Of a DNA stretch of 64,000 nucleotides, positions 45,344 to 53,603 are shown one piece after another. The notes below the pieces were generated by a model that ran no database searches, was not told the DNA's origin, and worked only from the letters and a program-made list of their open reading frames with translations. Numbering within the stretch: the stretch's first letter is position 1; every line of letters starts with the position of its first letter. The position numbers and the translations under genes are program-made. Source of the stretch: Ruegeria sp. THAF57 (lineage in GTDB: Bacteria; Pseudomonadota; Alphaproteobacteria; Rhodobacterales; Rhodobacteraceae); assembly GCF_903914075.1 (NCBI RefSeq), contig NZ_CAIWNQ010000010.1, positions 62,001 to 126,000 of the forward strand. Direction: 5' to 3'.

Positions 45344-47353
45344 TCAGCGGCTGCGCCAGGCTTGAGTGCGGCTCAGAATGCCTTTTGATGCAATCAGGTG
45401 CAGAATTCGGGCCGCCGCATTGGTGTAGAAGATCATCATTCCCATCGCGGCCGCAGGTGCGATGTCGCCCGCATCATCCATATTCAACACCGCAATCGAG
45501 GCCAGCGTCGTCTTGGGTGAATACAGGAACACCACCGCCGAAACCGTCGTCATCGCGTTGACGAACAGATAGATCGAGATATCCAGGATCGCAGGCAGAC
45601 ATACCGGCACCGTCACCCGCGCGAACAGCTTCATTGTTGGCTGCTTGAGCGAAGCCGAAACAGATTCAAACTCTGTATCCATCTGCTTGAGAGCGGTCAC
45701 CGCCGTCAGGTGCGACACGGTATAGAAGTGGGTTACCGAGCAGATTACAAGGATGGCCATCGTACCGTAGATTGCGTTTAGCGGGTTTGAGGGGTTGTTG
45801 AAGAAGAAGATATAAGCCAAACCCAGCACCATTCCGGGGATCGCCATCGGCAACATGGCAAACATCTGGAACAGCGCCCGCCCGGTTTTGAAGCCGTTAG
45901 ACTTTTCAACCAGATAAGCCCCGAAGAAAATGATCGAGGTGCCGATCACCGCCGTCAACAGCGCCATCTTGATCGAATTGAAGTACGACCCCCAGCCACC
46001 GCCATCCATCTTGTCGAACTGATAGTTGTTCAGGCTCAGGCTCAGGTCATATGGCCAGAACTTGATCAGCGCGGCGAATTGGCAAACCGCCAGCATTCCG
46101 ACGATAAACAGGGCAACCATGCTGCAATAGATCAGCATGATGCGATCGGTTTTCGGGTGCGGTTTCGGCCGATACGGCACCGAACGCGCCGACAGCAGCG
46201 CCACCTGTTTCGACTGCACCAGACGGTCGATGGCAAATGCCAGAATCGCCGGAACCACCAGAACAACCGAGACGACAGCGCCCATTTCAAAGTTTTGTTG
46301 GCCGATTACCTGCTTGTAGATATCCACCGCCAGAACGTTGAACTGACCCCCGATTACCTTCGGCAGGCCAAAGTCGGTGATCACAAGGTTGAACACAACA
46401 AAAGCCGCCGAGATCAGGCCATAGCGCGCGCCCGGAATGGTCACTGTCCAGAAGGTACGCCAGGGGGTTGAGCGAAGACTCGACGCGGCCTCATATAGTC
46501 GAGCATCCGAGATTGCCAAAGCCGTTGATATGATCAGGAAGGCATGTGGGAAAGTGAAAAAGACCGAGCCGATGACGATGCCGATGGGGCCGTAGATGCT
46601 TGCTCCAAACAACAGCTCTTTCAGCATCCCCTGATTGCCAAACAGATAAACCAGTGCAATGCCAGGCAACAGCGAGGGAACAAGGATCGGAGCCATGGCG
46701 ACCAGCCGGAACATGCCCGTGAACCGCATACAACTGCGGTTCAGTGCATAAGCAAACCAGAAGGCCAGCGTGACGGTTATGATCGTGCTGACGATCGCAA
46801 TCCATATCGAGTTCTTGACCGAGTTGAACAACGCCGGAGTCGAGAAATAGTTGGCGAAGTTTTCTACACCCGTCGCTTTTATCGGGCGCAGTTGCACGCG
46901 CCGGAAGGTATTCGAATCCAGCTCGACCCAGTCCGTGCCTTTCTGCAGGTTCGACCCGATCAGGAACCGACCATCGGGCACCGTGTTTCGGATTTTATAC
47001 ATCACCGGACTGCGGAAACTGAAATCGGGGAAGAATGGCGTAACCGAGAGCCGCCCGTCAGAACCGGTCGAAAGTTCCTGATCGGTATAGGCCCCGGTTT
47101 CCGTATTCAATTGGGTGCCATTCAGGATGGTTCCACTGAACACACCATTGTCGTCGCTGACCTGAAACTCGTATTGCGACAGCTCTATCCGATAGGTCGA
47201 GAAGGACTTGGACAGCATCGCCCAAAGTGGAAACGCCAGCGTCACGACCAGGTACAGGGCGATGACCATCATGCCACCGCGCATGATGAGGTCGTCGCGG
47301 CTCAGCTTGCCCTTGATCAGCGGACCAGCGGGGAGAGAGGTGGTGTCAGTCAT
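45344..47353 (-). CDS. Putative 2-aminoethylphosphonate ABC transporter, fused double permease
   Basis: The 669-residue protein fuses two BPD_transp_1 permease domains. The first coupling loop is in EAASSLRSTPWRTFWTVTIPG; the second is in SVSASLKQPTMKLFARVTVP. About twelve helices are visible. Between helix 1 (about 25-45) and the first permease core lies an extra periplasmic segment of about 100 residues (about 50-150). This layout matches the AEP-transporter permease family. The start shares its first base with the ATPase stop (TGATG). Confidence 0.9.
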   Translation of the reverse strand: MTDTTSLPAGPLIKGKLSRDDLIMRGGMMVIALYLVVTLAFPLWAMLSKSFSTYRIELSQYEFQVSDDNGVFSGTILNGTQLNTETGAYTDQELSTGSDGRLSVTPFFPDFSFRSPVMYKIRNTVPDGRFLIGSNLQKGTDWVELDSNTFRRVQLRPIKATGVENFANYFSTPALFNSVKNSIWIAIVSTIITVTLAFWFAYALNRSCMRFTGMFRLVAMAPILVPSLLPGIALVYLFGNQGMLKELLFGASIYGPIGIVIGSVFFTFPHAFLIISTALAISDARLYEAASSLRSTPWRTFWTVTIPGARYGLISAAFVVFNLVITDFGLPKVIGGQFNVLAVDIYKQVIGQQNFEMGAVVSVVLVVPAILAFAIDRLVQSKQVALLSARSVPYRPKPHPKTDRIMLIYCSMVALFIVGMLAVCQFAALIKFWPYDLSLSLNNYQFDKMDGGGWGSYFNSIKMALLTAVIGTSIIFFGAYLVEKSNGFKTGRALFQMFAMLPMAIPGMVLGLAYIFFFNNPSNPLNAIYGTMAILVICSVTHFYTVSHLTAVTALKQMDTEFESVSASLKQPTMKLFARVTVPVCLPAILDISIYLFVNAMTTVSAVVFLYSPKTTLASIAVLNMDDAGDIAPAAAMGMMIFYTNAAARILHLIASKGILSRTQAWRSR

Positions 47354-48483
47354 CAGCCCTCCTCCGCCGGGGTGAAGGCCATCAAACGGTTGCGGGGCAG
47401 TTCGATCATCATCTGCCCGCCCGCTTCAAGACCCAGACGACGGACCGCATTGATCGAGAAGTCACCGATCAGTTCTTTCGCACCGAAAATCTGATGCGAC
47501 AGGCGGCAGCGCCAGAACGAACCGAGGAACTCCATTTCAGTGATCAACACCTCAAACGCATTTTCTGGCGTCGTGATGACGTCCGGCGCGTCCGGTGAAC
47601 GCGCGCCTTCGCCATGCGGAATGATATCCTCGGGGCGAACGGCCGCGACGATCCGGTTGCCTTTCTGCAGGCTGTGCGGCTCGCATTTCAGGATTGAACC
47701 GCCCAATTCCAACGTCTCGGCATCGCCTGCGACGGCGGGTAGCTGGTTCATCGCACCAATAAAATCGGCCACGAATAAGTTCGACGGGTGGCGGTAGATC
47801 TCGGTCGGGGTGCCAACCTGCTCGATCACGCCATGGTTCATGACAACGATCCGGTCAGCCATGGCCAGTGCCTCTTCCTGGTCGTGTGTCACCATCACGG
47901 TGGTCACGCCCAGCTTACGCTGCAATTCCTTGATCTCGTGCCGCAAATGTACACGGACCTTGGCATCGAGCGCCGACAGCGGCTCATCCAGCAGCAACAG
48001 ACCGGGGTTGGTGGCAATGGCGCGCGCAAGCGCGATCCGCTGTTGCTGTCCGCCCGAAAGCTGGGCTGGGTATTTGCTGCCTTGATCCGGCAGACCCACG
48101 AGGTTCAGCAGCTCGGCCACGCGCACAGCAATCTCGGATTTGCTGCGGCCAGTGTTTTCAAGCCCAAATGCAATGTTCTTTTCGATCGTCAGGTTCGGAA
48201 ACAGCGCGTAAGACTGGAACACAATGCCAAAATCGCGCTCGGACGGGGGCAGGTTCGAGACATCCTTGCCATCCTGCATCACAGTACCCTTGGTTTGCAG
48301 GTCCAGACCTGCGATCGCCCTCAGAAGGGTTGTCTTGCCGCAACCGGAAGGGCCCAGAAAACAGATGAATTCGCCTTCGTTGATGTCCAGCGAGATATCC
48401 CGGAGGGCCAGAAATTCGCCAAACGCTTTCCAGAGGTCTTGGATACTCAGATAGAGATCACCGGGAGAGGTTTTCTTGAGCAC
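47353..48483 (-). CDS. Putative 2-aminoethylphosphonate ABC transporter ATP-binding protein
   Basis: The 376-residue ATPase has Walker A GPSGCGKTT, VFQSYALFPNLT, signature QLSGGQQQRIALARAI, Walker B LLLLDEPLSALDAKV and HDQEEALAMA, with a C-terminal TOBE domain. The start is a GTG at 48483 after AAGGACC. It belongs to the PotA/AEP group. The neighbours (binding protein, fused permease, phn operon) support AEP import. Confidence 0.9.
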   Translation of the reverse strand: MLKKTSPGDLYLSIQDLWKAFGEFLALRDISLDINEGEFICFLGPSGCGKTTLLRAIAGLDLQTKGTVMQDGKDVSNLPPSERDFGIVFQSYALFPNLTIEKNIAFGLENTGRSKSEIAVRVAELLNLVGLPDQGSKYPAQLSGGQQQRIALARAIATNPGLLLLDEPLSALDAKVRVHLRHEIKELQRKLGVTTVMVTHDQEEALAMADRIVVMNHGVIEQVGTPTEIYRHPSNLFVADFIGAMNQLPAVAGDAETLELGGSILKCEPHSLQKGNRIVAAVRPEDIIPHGEGARSPDAPDVITTPENAFEVLITEMEFLGSFWRCRLSHQIFGAKELIGDFSINAVRRLGLEAGGQMMIELPRNRLMAFTPAEEG

Positions 48484-48586
48484 GGGGAGTGGTCCTTGAG
48501 CTTTGCGCAGCAGCCATGACGCAAGAATGGCCAGAAATTCGCCGCGTCGGTCATATGAATTATTAGGGGAGGCGTATCCAGCGGTT

Positions 48587-48607
48587 GGAGGGGCATTAAG
48601 CCCCTCC
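48587..48607 (-). terminator. Stem-loop between the AEP binding-protein gene and its ATPase gene
   Basis: A perfect 8-bp stem, GGAGGGGC (48587-48594) with GCCCCTCC (48600-48607), and a 5-base loop lie 12 bases after the binding-protein stop. There is no U-run, and the ATPase gene follows after about 100 bases. Confidence 0.7.
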
Positions 48608-48618
48608 GGCTTGAGTGG

Positions 48619-49641
48619 TTATTCTTTGGGCTCGGATTTACCATCATAGCGCGACTGCCATTCTTTCAGGATAGCGGCGCGATTATTGGCTGCGAACTCA
48701 AAGTCATTCTCGATCATCGCGTCCAACAAACCGTCGGGGAAATGTTCAACCGGCTTGGCAACGCCCGGCATAGCGACAACGGCATAGCCCACGTTGTACA
48801 TTTCGTTGGCTTCTTTTGTGACCGAGAAATCAACAAGTTTCTGTGCCGCTTCCTGATTGGCCGTCCCGGCAACAATCGCGGTCGCTTCCATATCCCAGCC
48901 GACGCCTTCGCTTGGCACGATGATTTCCAGTGGCGCGCCCGCGGCCTTGGATTTGGCACCGCGGAACGCAAACGAAATCCCGATCGGGATCTCACCGGCG
49001 GCGGCCAGCTTGCACGGCTTTGAACCAGAGTGGGTATAACGCGCAATGTTCCCATGCAGCGCGTCCATGTATTCCCAGCCACCTTCTTCACCGAACAACT
49101 GCAACCAGCTTGAAACGTCGAGGAATCCGGTCCCAGACGAGTTCGGGTTCGGCATGATGACATGACCCTGATACTGTGCGTCGGTCAAGTCTTTCCACGA
49201 TGTCGGCGGCGTTAGGCCCGCCTTTTCGGCCTCGACCGTATTGTAGCAGACCGAGGCGACCCAAGCGTCCATACCCACCCAACTGGGAACATCGCCGCTG
49301 TCGACGAATTTGGGATCCAGCTTTTCAACACCAACCGGTGCATACGGTTCCAGCATGTCTTCGGATTTCAACAGCAGCAGCGATGTCGCGGCCAAACCCC
49401 AAACCACATCAGCCTGCGGGTTGTCGCGCTCGGCCAGCAACTTGGCGGTAATGATGCCTGTGGAATCCCGCACCCAATTGATTTTGATATCTGGGTGAAC
49501 CGCGTTGAATTCTTCGGCATAGCGGGCCAGATCTTCGGCTTCAACCGCGGTATAGACAGTCAATTCAGTTTCGGCAGCGGCAGCGGTAGCCATCAGGGCG
49601 CCCGCGACAGTGGCGACGAACTTGGACGTATTTTTTTTCAT
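48619..49641 (-). CDS. Putative 2-aminoethylphosphonate ABC transporter substrate-binding protein
   Basis: This 340-residue periplasmic protein has a Sec signal (MKKNTSKFVATVAGALMATA, cleaved near AAA). The mature part starts ETELTVYTAVEAEDLARYAE, as in the AEP/iron-type binding-protein family. Further marks are INWVRDSTGIITAKLLAE, ADVVWGLAATSL, NPNSSGTGFLDVS and the late FPDGLLDAMIENDF. The ATG at 49641 follows AGAGGAAGAC. It is the first gene of the transporter operon, convergent with the LysR gene and close to phnWAY, which is the main support for AEP as ligand. Confidence 0.88.
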   Translation of the reverse strand: MKKNTSKFVATVAGALMATAAAAETELTVYTAVEAEDLARYAEEFNAVHPDIKINWVRDSTGIITAKLLAERDNPQADVVWGLAATSLLLLKSEDMLEPYAPVGVEKLDPKFVDSGDVPSWVGMDAWVASVCYNTVEAEKAGLTPPTSWKDLTDAQYQGHVIMPNPNSSGTGFLDVSSWLQLFGEEGGWEYMDALHGNIARYTHSGSKPCKLAAAGEIPIGISFAFRGAKSKAAGAPLEIIVPSEGVGWDMEATAIVAGTANQEAAQKLVDFSVTKEANEMYNVGYAVVAMPGVAKPVEHFPDGLLDAMIENDFEFAANNRAAILKEWQSRYDGKSEPKE

Positions 49642-49999
49642 GTCTTCCTCTGTTGTGTAGATTTTGACGTAGGCACCATTCTTGCGTGGCGCTTCCTTTA
49701 CCTGTTCTCGGCGCGGATAATGTTGACAGAAATCTAGAACAAGAAAAGTCGATAATTTCTACTACATCATAAACTGTATTTATACATTTCAAGCGCGCGG
49801 GAAATGCAGCGGCATCTGGCCATTCCGCCGAAAATTTAGGCAAATATGTCATTCAACCGTCTGGGCACCTAAAAAAACGCCCCATCCAAGCAGCGTATGC
49901 CGTATTATCGACGGCCGTTTTTCGAGATGTGCTCAAAGGCTCGCGCGCCTTAGGCGCGCGGCAGTCGCGGGTTCAGAACTTTGGTTCTAAAAACTGTGT
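49642..49999. other. Intergenic region upstream of the AEP binding-protein gene
   Basis: These 358 bases hold the promoter of the AEP transporter operon (AT-rich part 49700-49800) and the 3' region of the Na/phosphate symporter gene. Apart from the GC-rich hairpin at 49942-49960 I see no gene. Confidence 0.5.
49942..49960 (-). terminator. GC-rich hairpin downstream of the Na/phosphate symporter gene
   Basis: CGCGCGCC (49942-49949) and GGCGCGCG (49953-49960) form a perfect 8-bp stem with loop TTA, 39 bases after the symporter stop. The following bases (GCCTTTGAGC on the minus strand) hold only a short U-run, so termination is likely but may be Rho-assisted. Confidence 0.5.
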
Positions 50000-51688
50000 T
50001 CAAACACTCGTTTTGTGGTCGCGTGCGGGCAGAGTTTCGATCAAGCGCGTTTCCAGAAGCTGTCCGCTGGAATAAAGAATTGGCGTCGATATGGCGGCGA
50101 CGTGACTGTTGAATTCGCGCAAGGCCCGCAAGGTCTCCAGATGCACGTCACTGGTTTCAAAACTGTCAACCGCACCGTTCTGCAAACGTCGAAAATGACG
50201 TTTTCGGCTATCTCGTTCGGCGCGCTTGATCTCGGTCTTTTCAGAATTCAACAAACGCGCACTTTCCAGATCTTCCGAGATGATCACATTGCTCGCCAGC
50301 TTTATGTTTGCCAGAATCTTTTCGTGCATTGCCTGCAGTTCCGCCCAGCCTTCACGCGAAAACTGTTTCCCGGATTCCCGGAGTTCCAGCGCAAGGACCG
50401 CAAGCCGTTTTGCAACCACATCTCCGGCAGTTTCCAGACGAACCGCGTATTCCAGAACATCCCTAGCAATATCCGAGCTTTTGGAATTCATCTTGTCAGC
50501 AGGAAGAGCGGCCACGAAAGCGCGGATGTCTGTCAGGCATTGATTGACATCCAAATCGACATCCTGAACAGCCTTGATCTGTTCCTCAGTCCCGGAACGA
50601 TAGAGTTCAAGCAAAGGGGTGAACATCATTTGCACCAGGTCTGTCATCCTCAGCAGTTCCCGCTTCAAAGCGGAAACGGCCAGCATGGGATTCTCTGAGG
50701 CCGAAGCGTCAAGTGCGCTGATTGGTCGACCCATCGGGTCCGCCTCGACCATGGGTCTGGGCTCGGGGAGCAGTCTTTCGAAAGGCGCCTGAAGCGCCCG
50801 GCAAAACGGCAGCGCCAAAACAAGCAATACGGCATTAAAGGCCAGGTGCGCCCCAACCAACATCTGACCATGGTAATCTGAACCCAGCAAACCCGATCGT
50901 ATCGCCAGGTTGGCGGCAAACAGGCATAGAACGGCCCAGACCCCGCGCAACAGCAGATTGGCAAAAGGAATGCGCCTGGCGCTGATCTCCATCCCTCGGG
51001 TCAACCAAACCGGGATGAGCGCGCTGCCGAGATTGGCCCCCAAGACCAGCGACAAACCAGCAGCAAATGGCAGCGCTCCGATCTGAACCAGTGTCACACA
51101 CATCAGGATTGCCGCCACCGAACTGTGCATGACAAATGCCAACGCACCACCGACCAAAAAGGCTGTCACGTAGTCGCGGACAAGGTAATCAGCGATTGCA
51201 GGCAGGAAGGCACTGTCGCGGATCGGGTCCATCGCCTCGCGGAGAAAGCGCAGAGAAATCAGTATGAACGCAACCCCCATAAGGATGCGCCCGATCTGGC
51301 GCGGTTTCTTGCGTTCTGTCTTGACAAACAGCCACCCCCCGACGGCCAGCAAAAGCGGGACCAGCCAGTCCAGCCGAAAAGACAGAATCTGAATAACAAG
51401 CGCCGAGCCCAAATCCCCGCCCAGCACGATGGCCAGACCAGCGGAAAACGAAAGGTACCCACCGGCGGCGAAACCGGAAGCCAGCAGCGCGACAGCCGCT
51501 GAGCTTTGCAAAACCACTGCAAGTACTATGCCGGTAAAGCTTGCACCCAAAACACCATTGTTGCGTGTAAGAACTCTTTGGAACGAGGCGCCATAGCTTC
51601 GCTCGATCCCTGTGCGGACCATCCGAACCGCAAAAAGCAAAAGCATCGTCGCGCCCGCAAGTTGCATTATGAAAGTCAGTATTGCCAT
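50000..51688 (-). CDS. Na+/phosphate cotransporter family protein with PhoU-like C terminus
   Basis: The 562-residue protein has two Na/Pi-cotransporter repeats. The first contains VVLQSSAAVALLASGF, the second VMHSSVAAILMCVTL, both variants of the QSSSA motif, each followed by LVLGANLGSAL-like loops. A soluble helical PhoU-like domain follows (about 335-530). Such proteins move inorganic phosphate with sodium. Close to phnA, which frees phosphate, it could take up or balance phosphate. It is 78 bases downstream of a DeoR gene on the same strand. Confidence 0.9.
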   Translation of the reverse strand: MAILTFIMQLAGATMLLLFAVRMVRTGIERSYGASFQRVLTRNNGVLGASFTGIVLAVVLQSSAAVALLASGFAAGGYLSFSAGLAIVLGGDLGSALVIQILSFRLDWLVPLLLAVGGWLFVKTERKKPRQIGRILMGVAFILISLRFLREAMDPIRDSAFLPAIADYLVRDYVTAFLVGGALAFVMHSSVAAILMCVTLVQIGALPFAAGLSLVLGANLGSALIPVWLTRGMEISARRIPFANLLLRGVWAVLCLFAANLAIRSGLLGSDYHGQMLVGAHLAFNAVLLVLALPFCRALQAPFERLLPEPRPMVEADPMGRPISALDASASENPMLAVSALKRELLRMTDLVQMMFTPLLELYRSGTEEQIKAVQDVDLDVNQCLTDIRAFVAALPADKMNSKSSDIARDVLEYAVRLETAGDVVAKRLAVLALELRESGKQFSREGWAELQAMHEKILANIKLASNVIISEDLESARLLNSEKTEIKRAERDSRKRHFRRLQNGAVDSFETSDVHLETLRALREFNSHVAAISTPILYSSGQLLETRLIETLPARDHKTSV

Positions 51689-51766
51689 TCTTCAGTCCAC
51701 GCATTCATTTGGCTTGTACGTTGCAAAGCATCCTCAGTTTAGGCCCGCGCCTTGCTGAGGGGGATG

Positions 51767-52549
51767 TCATTCCGGGTCTACGAAAGTTTTGATTTCCCAG
51801 CGCGCAAGACTTGCTGCCAGTTTCTTTCCAGGCGCAGCATCCGTCACCAATTGGTCCACGGATTGCGGCTCAAAACTCTGATGTGGTCCAGTTGTTTCGA
51901 ATTTCTGGTGGACCATGGCGACTGTCGTCGAACTGCTCCGCTCGACAACAACCGAAGCCAGCTCGCTTTCGACCGCGCTTTGGTACTGAAACCCAAATTT
52001 GGAGTCCAATCCATCCGGGCTCAGGATGGCGTTGTCATAGGTATAGCGACGCGCCTGAGCTTCAGCAACAAAGCCGAAGGTCCCCATTTCGTCTTTTCTC
52101 ATTTCACCGCCAAGCACGAACACACGATTCCCGTTATGCTCGAGAAGTTTGTGCGCGACATTCATCGAATTCGTGACAACCAGCAGGTTTCTTTTGCCTC
52201 TCAGGGCTTCGGCCACGAAGACCGTTGTGCTGCCGACGTCCAGAAACACAGTTGCGCCGTTCGGCACCAGGGCGGAAAGCGTCTTTGCAACCTTGAGTTT
52301 TTCATTGGTGAAAGCGCCTAAGCGCTGGAAGAAACCGATTTCACCCTGTTCTTCCAGTAAGCGTACCACCCCATGATTTCGTTCTACGATGCCCAACTTG
52401 GAAAGCGACTTAATGGTGCGTCGAATGGTTTCTTCCGAAACACTCAGCATTTCTGCCAACTCGATGTTGCGTGCGTGACCACCCAACTGGCGCAACGCGC
52501 CTGTTAGCTGCAATTCTCTTGGAGAGATTACCTTTTTCTGAGCCGCCAT
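51767..52549 (-). CDS. DeoR/GlpR-family transcriptional regulator
   Basis: The 260-residue regulator has a DeoR helix-turn-helix (RNIELAEMLSVSEETIRRTI then KSLSKLGIVERNHGVVRL) and a sugar-phosphate-type domain with VFLDVGSTTVFVAEAL, NLLVVTNSMNVAHKL and VFVLGGEMRKDEMGTFG. It precedes the phosphate symporter gene on the same strand, so it may control it. The effector is unknown. Confidence 0.88.
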   Translation of the reverse strand: MAAQKKVISPRELQLTGALRQLGGHARNIELAEMLSVSEETIRRTIKSLSKLGIVERNHGVVRLLEEQGEIGFFQRLGAFTNEKLKVAKTLSALVPNGATVFLDVGSTTVFVAEALRGKRNLLVVTNSMNVAHKLLEHNGNRVFVLGGEMRKDEMGTFGFVAEAQARRYTYDNAILSPDGLDSKFGFQYQSAVESELASVVVERSSSTTVAMVHQKFETTGPHQSFEPQSVDQLVTDAAPGKKLAASLARWEIKTFVDPE

Positions 52550-52880
52550 TTCCAGAATCCGCCATCAATCCACAAACACTTGCATCTGCCTCAGCATATG
52601 TACACAATTTTGAAGCTTTTTGCAAAAGATTCCACAAAAACGAGGTACCCGCCATATTGCAGACGCTGATAGTGTTGCTTCAGTGCCCCCTGGCCCGTTC
52701 CGACAGTTTATCCAACTGGCGGGATAGTCGCCTCTCAAGTTTAGTCTCTACAGCTTTCAAAGAAGTTTGCGACAGAGCCCATCCTGATAGACCAAAGGCC
52801 GGTCATGTACTAACAATCAGACTGGTCCATTCAGGTGAAGCTGATCACCGTGAAGAACACCGTATTTTGGAGTAGACGGA
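52550..52880. promoter_or_regulatory. Divergent region between the DeoR gene and the response regulator gene
   Basis: These 331 bases hold the two divergent promoters. I could not call specific operators or a small gene. The response-regulator ATG at 52881 is preceded by GGAGTAGACGGA. Confidence 0.45.
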
Positions 52881-53603
52881 ATGAGCGATGTCGCAGATGA
52901 GCTCGGTGGCATGAACGAACGGATACTAATCTGTGACGACGATGTGGAATTCGCCGAGAACATATGTGAATTCCTGCTCGGCAAAGGGTATCAAGTCGAT
53001 CACGTGCCAAACGTACCCACGGCCCGGGAAAAAATAGAGGCCGAGACATACGACCTTTTCCTTCTGGATCTCATTATGCCCGGCACGACTGGTAAGGTGC
53101 TGTGTCGAGAAATTGCGGCGCGTCTTGATGCCGGGATCATTATGATCAGCTCGGTTGACGACGATGCAGAACGTATTTCGCTGCTGGAACTGGGTGCCGA
53201 CGACTATATCATCAAACCCTTCAACGACCTTGAGCTTTTGGCACGTATCCGAGCGGTCATGCGGCGTCGTCAAAGTGGTCAACAGGGTCAAAAACGCCTG
53301 AACCGATTTGGGCCGTGGGAGCTTGTCGAAAACGAACGGCATCTCAAGCACGATGATGGGCGCATGATCACCCTGACCTCAAGCGAAGCACGCGTCATGC
53401 GGTTCTTCGTCGAAAACCCCGACGTTCTTTGCACCCGAGAAGACCTTTTGGCCGTTGCGCGCACCAGACAGCACGGCGGTGCCGGTGATCGCAGTGTTGA
53501 CGCCCTGATCAAACGGCTGCGATCCAAGATCGAAGCCGATCCTGCCAACCCCGATCACATTCGCACGGTGTGGGGTCAGGGCTACATATTCCGACCCAGC
53601 TAG
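52881..53603 (+). CDS. OmpR/PhoB-type response regulator
   Basis: The 240-residue protein has a receiver domain (acidic pair in LICDDDVEF, phospho-acceptor Asp in LFLLDLIMPG, switch Ser in MISSVDDD, Lys in YIIKPFND) and a winged-helix C-terminal domain (LTSSEARVMRFFVENPDVLC, then VDALIKRLRSKIE and RTVWGQGYIF). Its stop codon TAG (53601-53603) lies in the palindrome CTAG that also encodes the stop of the opposing kinase gene. The partner is therefore presumably that kinase. Confidence 0.93.
   Translation: MSDVADELGGMNERILICDDDVEFAENICEFLLGKGYQVDHVPNVPTAREKIEAETYDLFLLDLIMPGTTGKVLCREIAARLDAGIIMISSVDDDAERISLLELGADDYIIKPFNDLELLARIRAVMRRRQSGQQGQKRLNRFGPWELVENERHLKHDDGRMITLTSSEARVMRFFVENPDVLCTREDLLAVARTRQHGGAGDRSVDALIKRLRSKIEADPANPDHIRTVWGQGYIFRPS

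Noticed and set aside
45311..45350. Bidirectional terminator between the LysR gene and the AEP permease gene
   Set aside because: Only a 6-bp GCAGCC/GGCTGC pairing with a large loop could be formed, partly inside the permease gene. This is not convincing.
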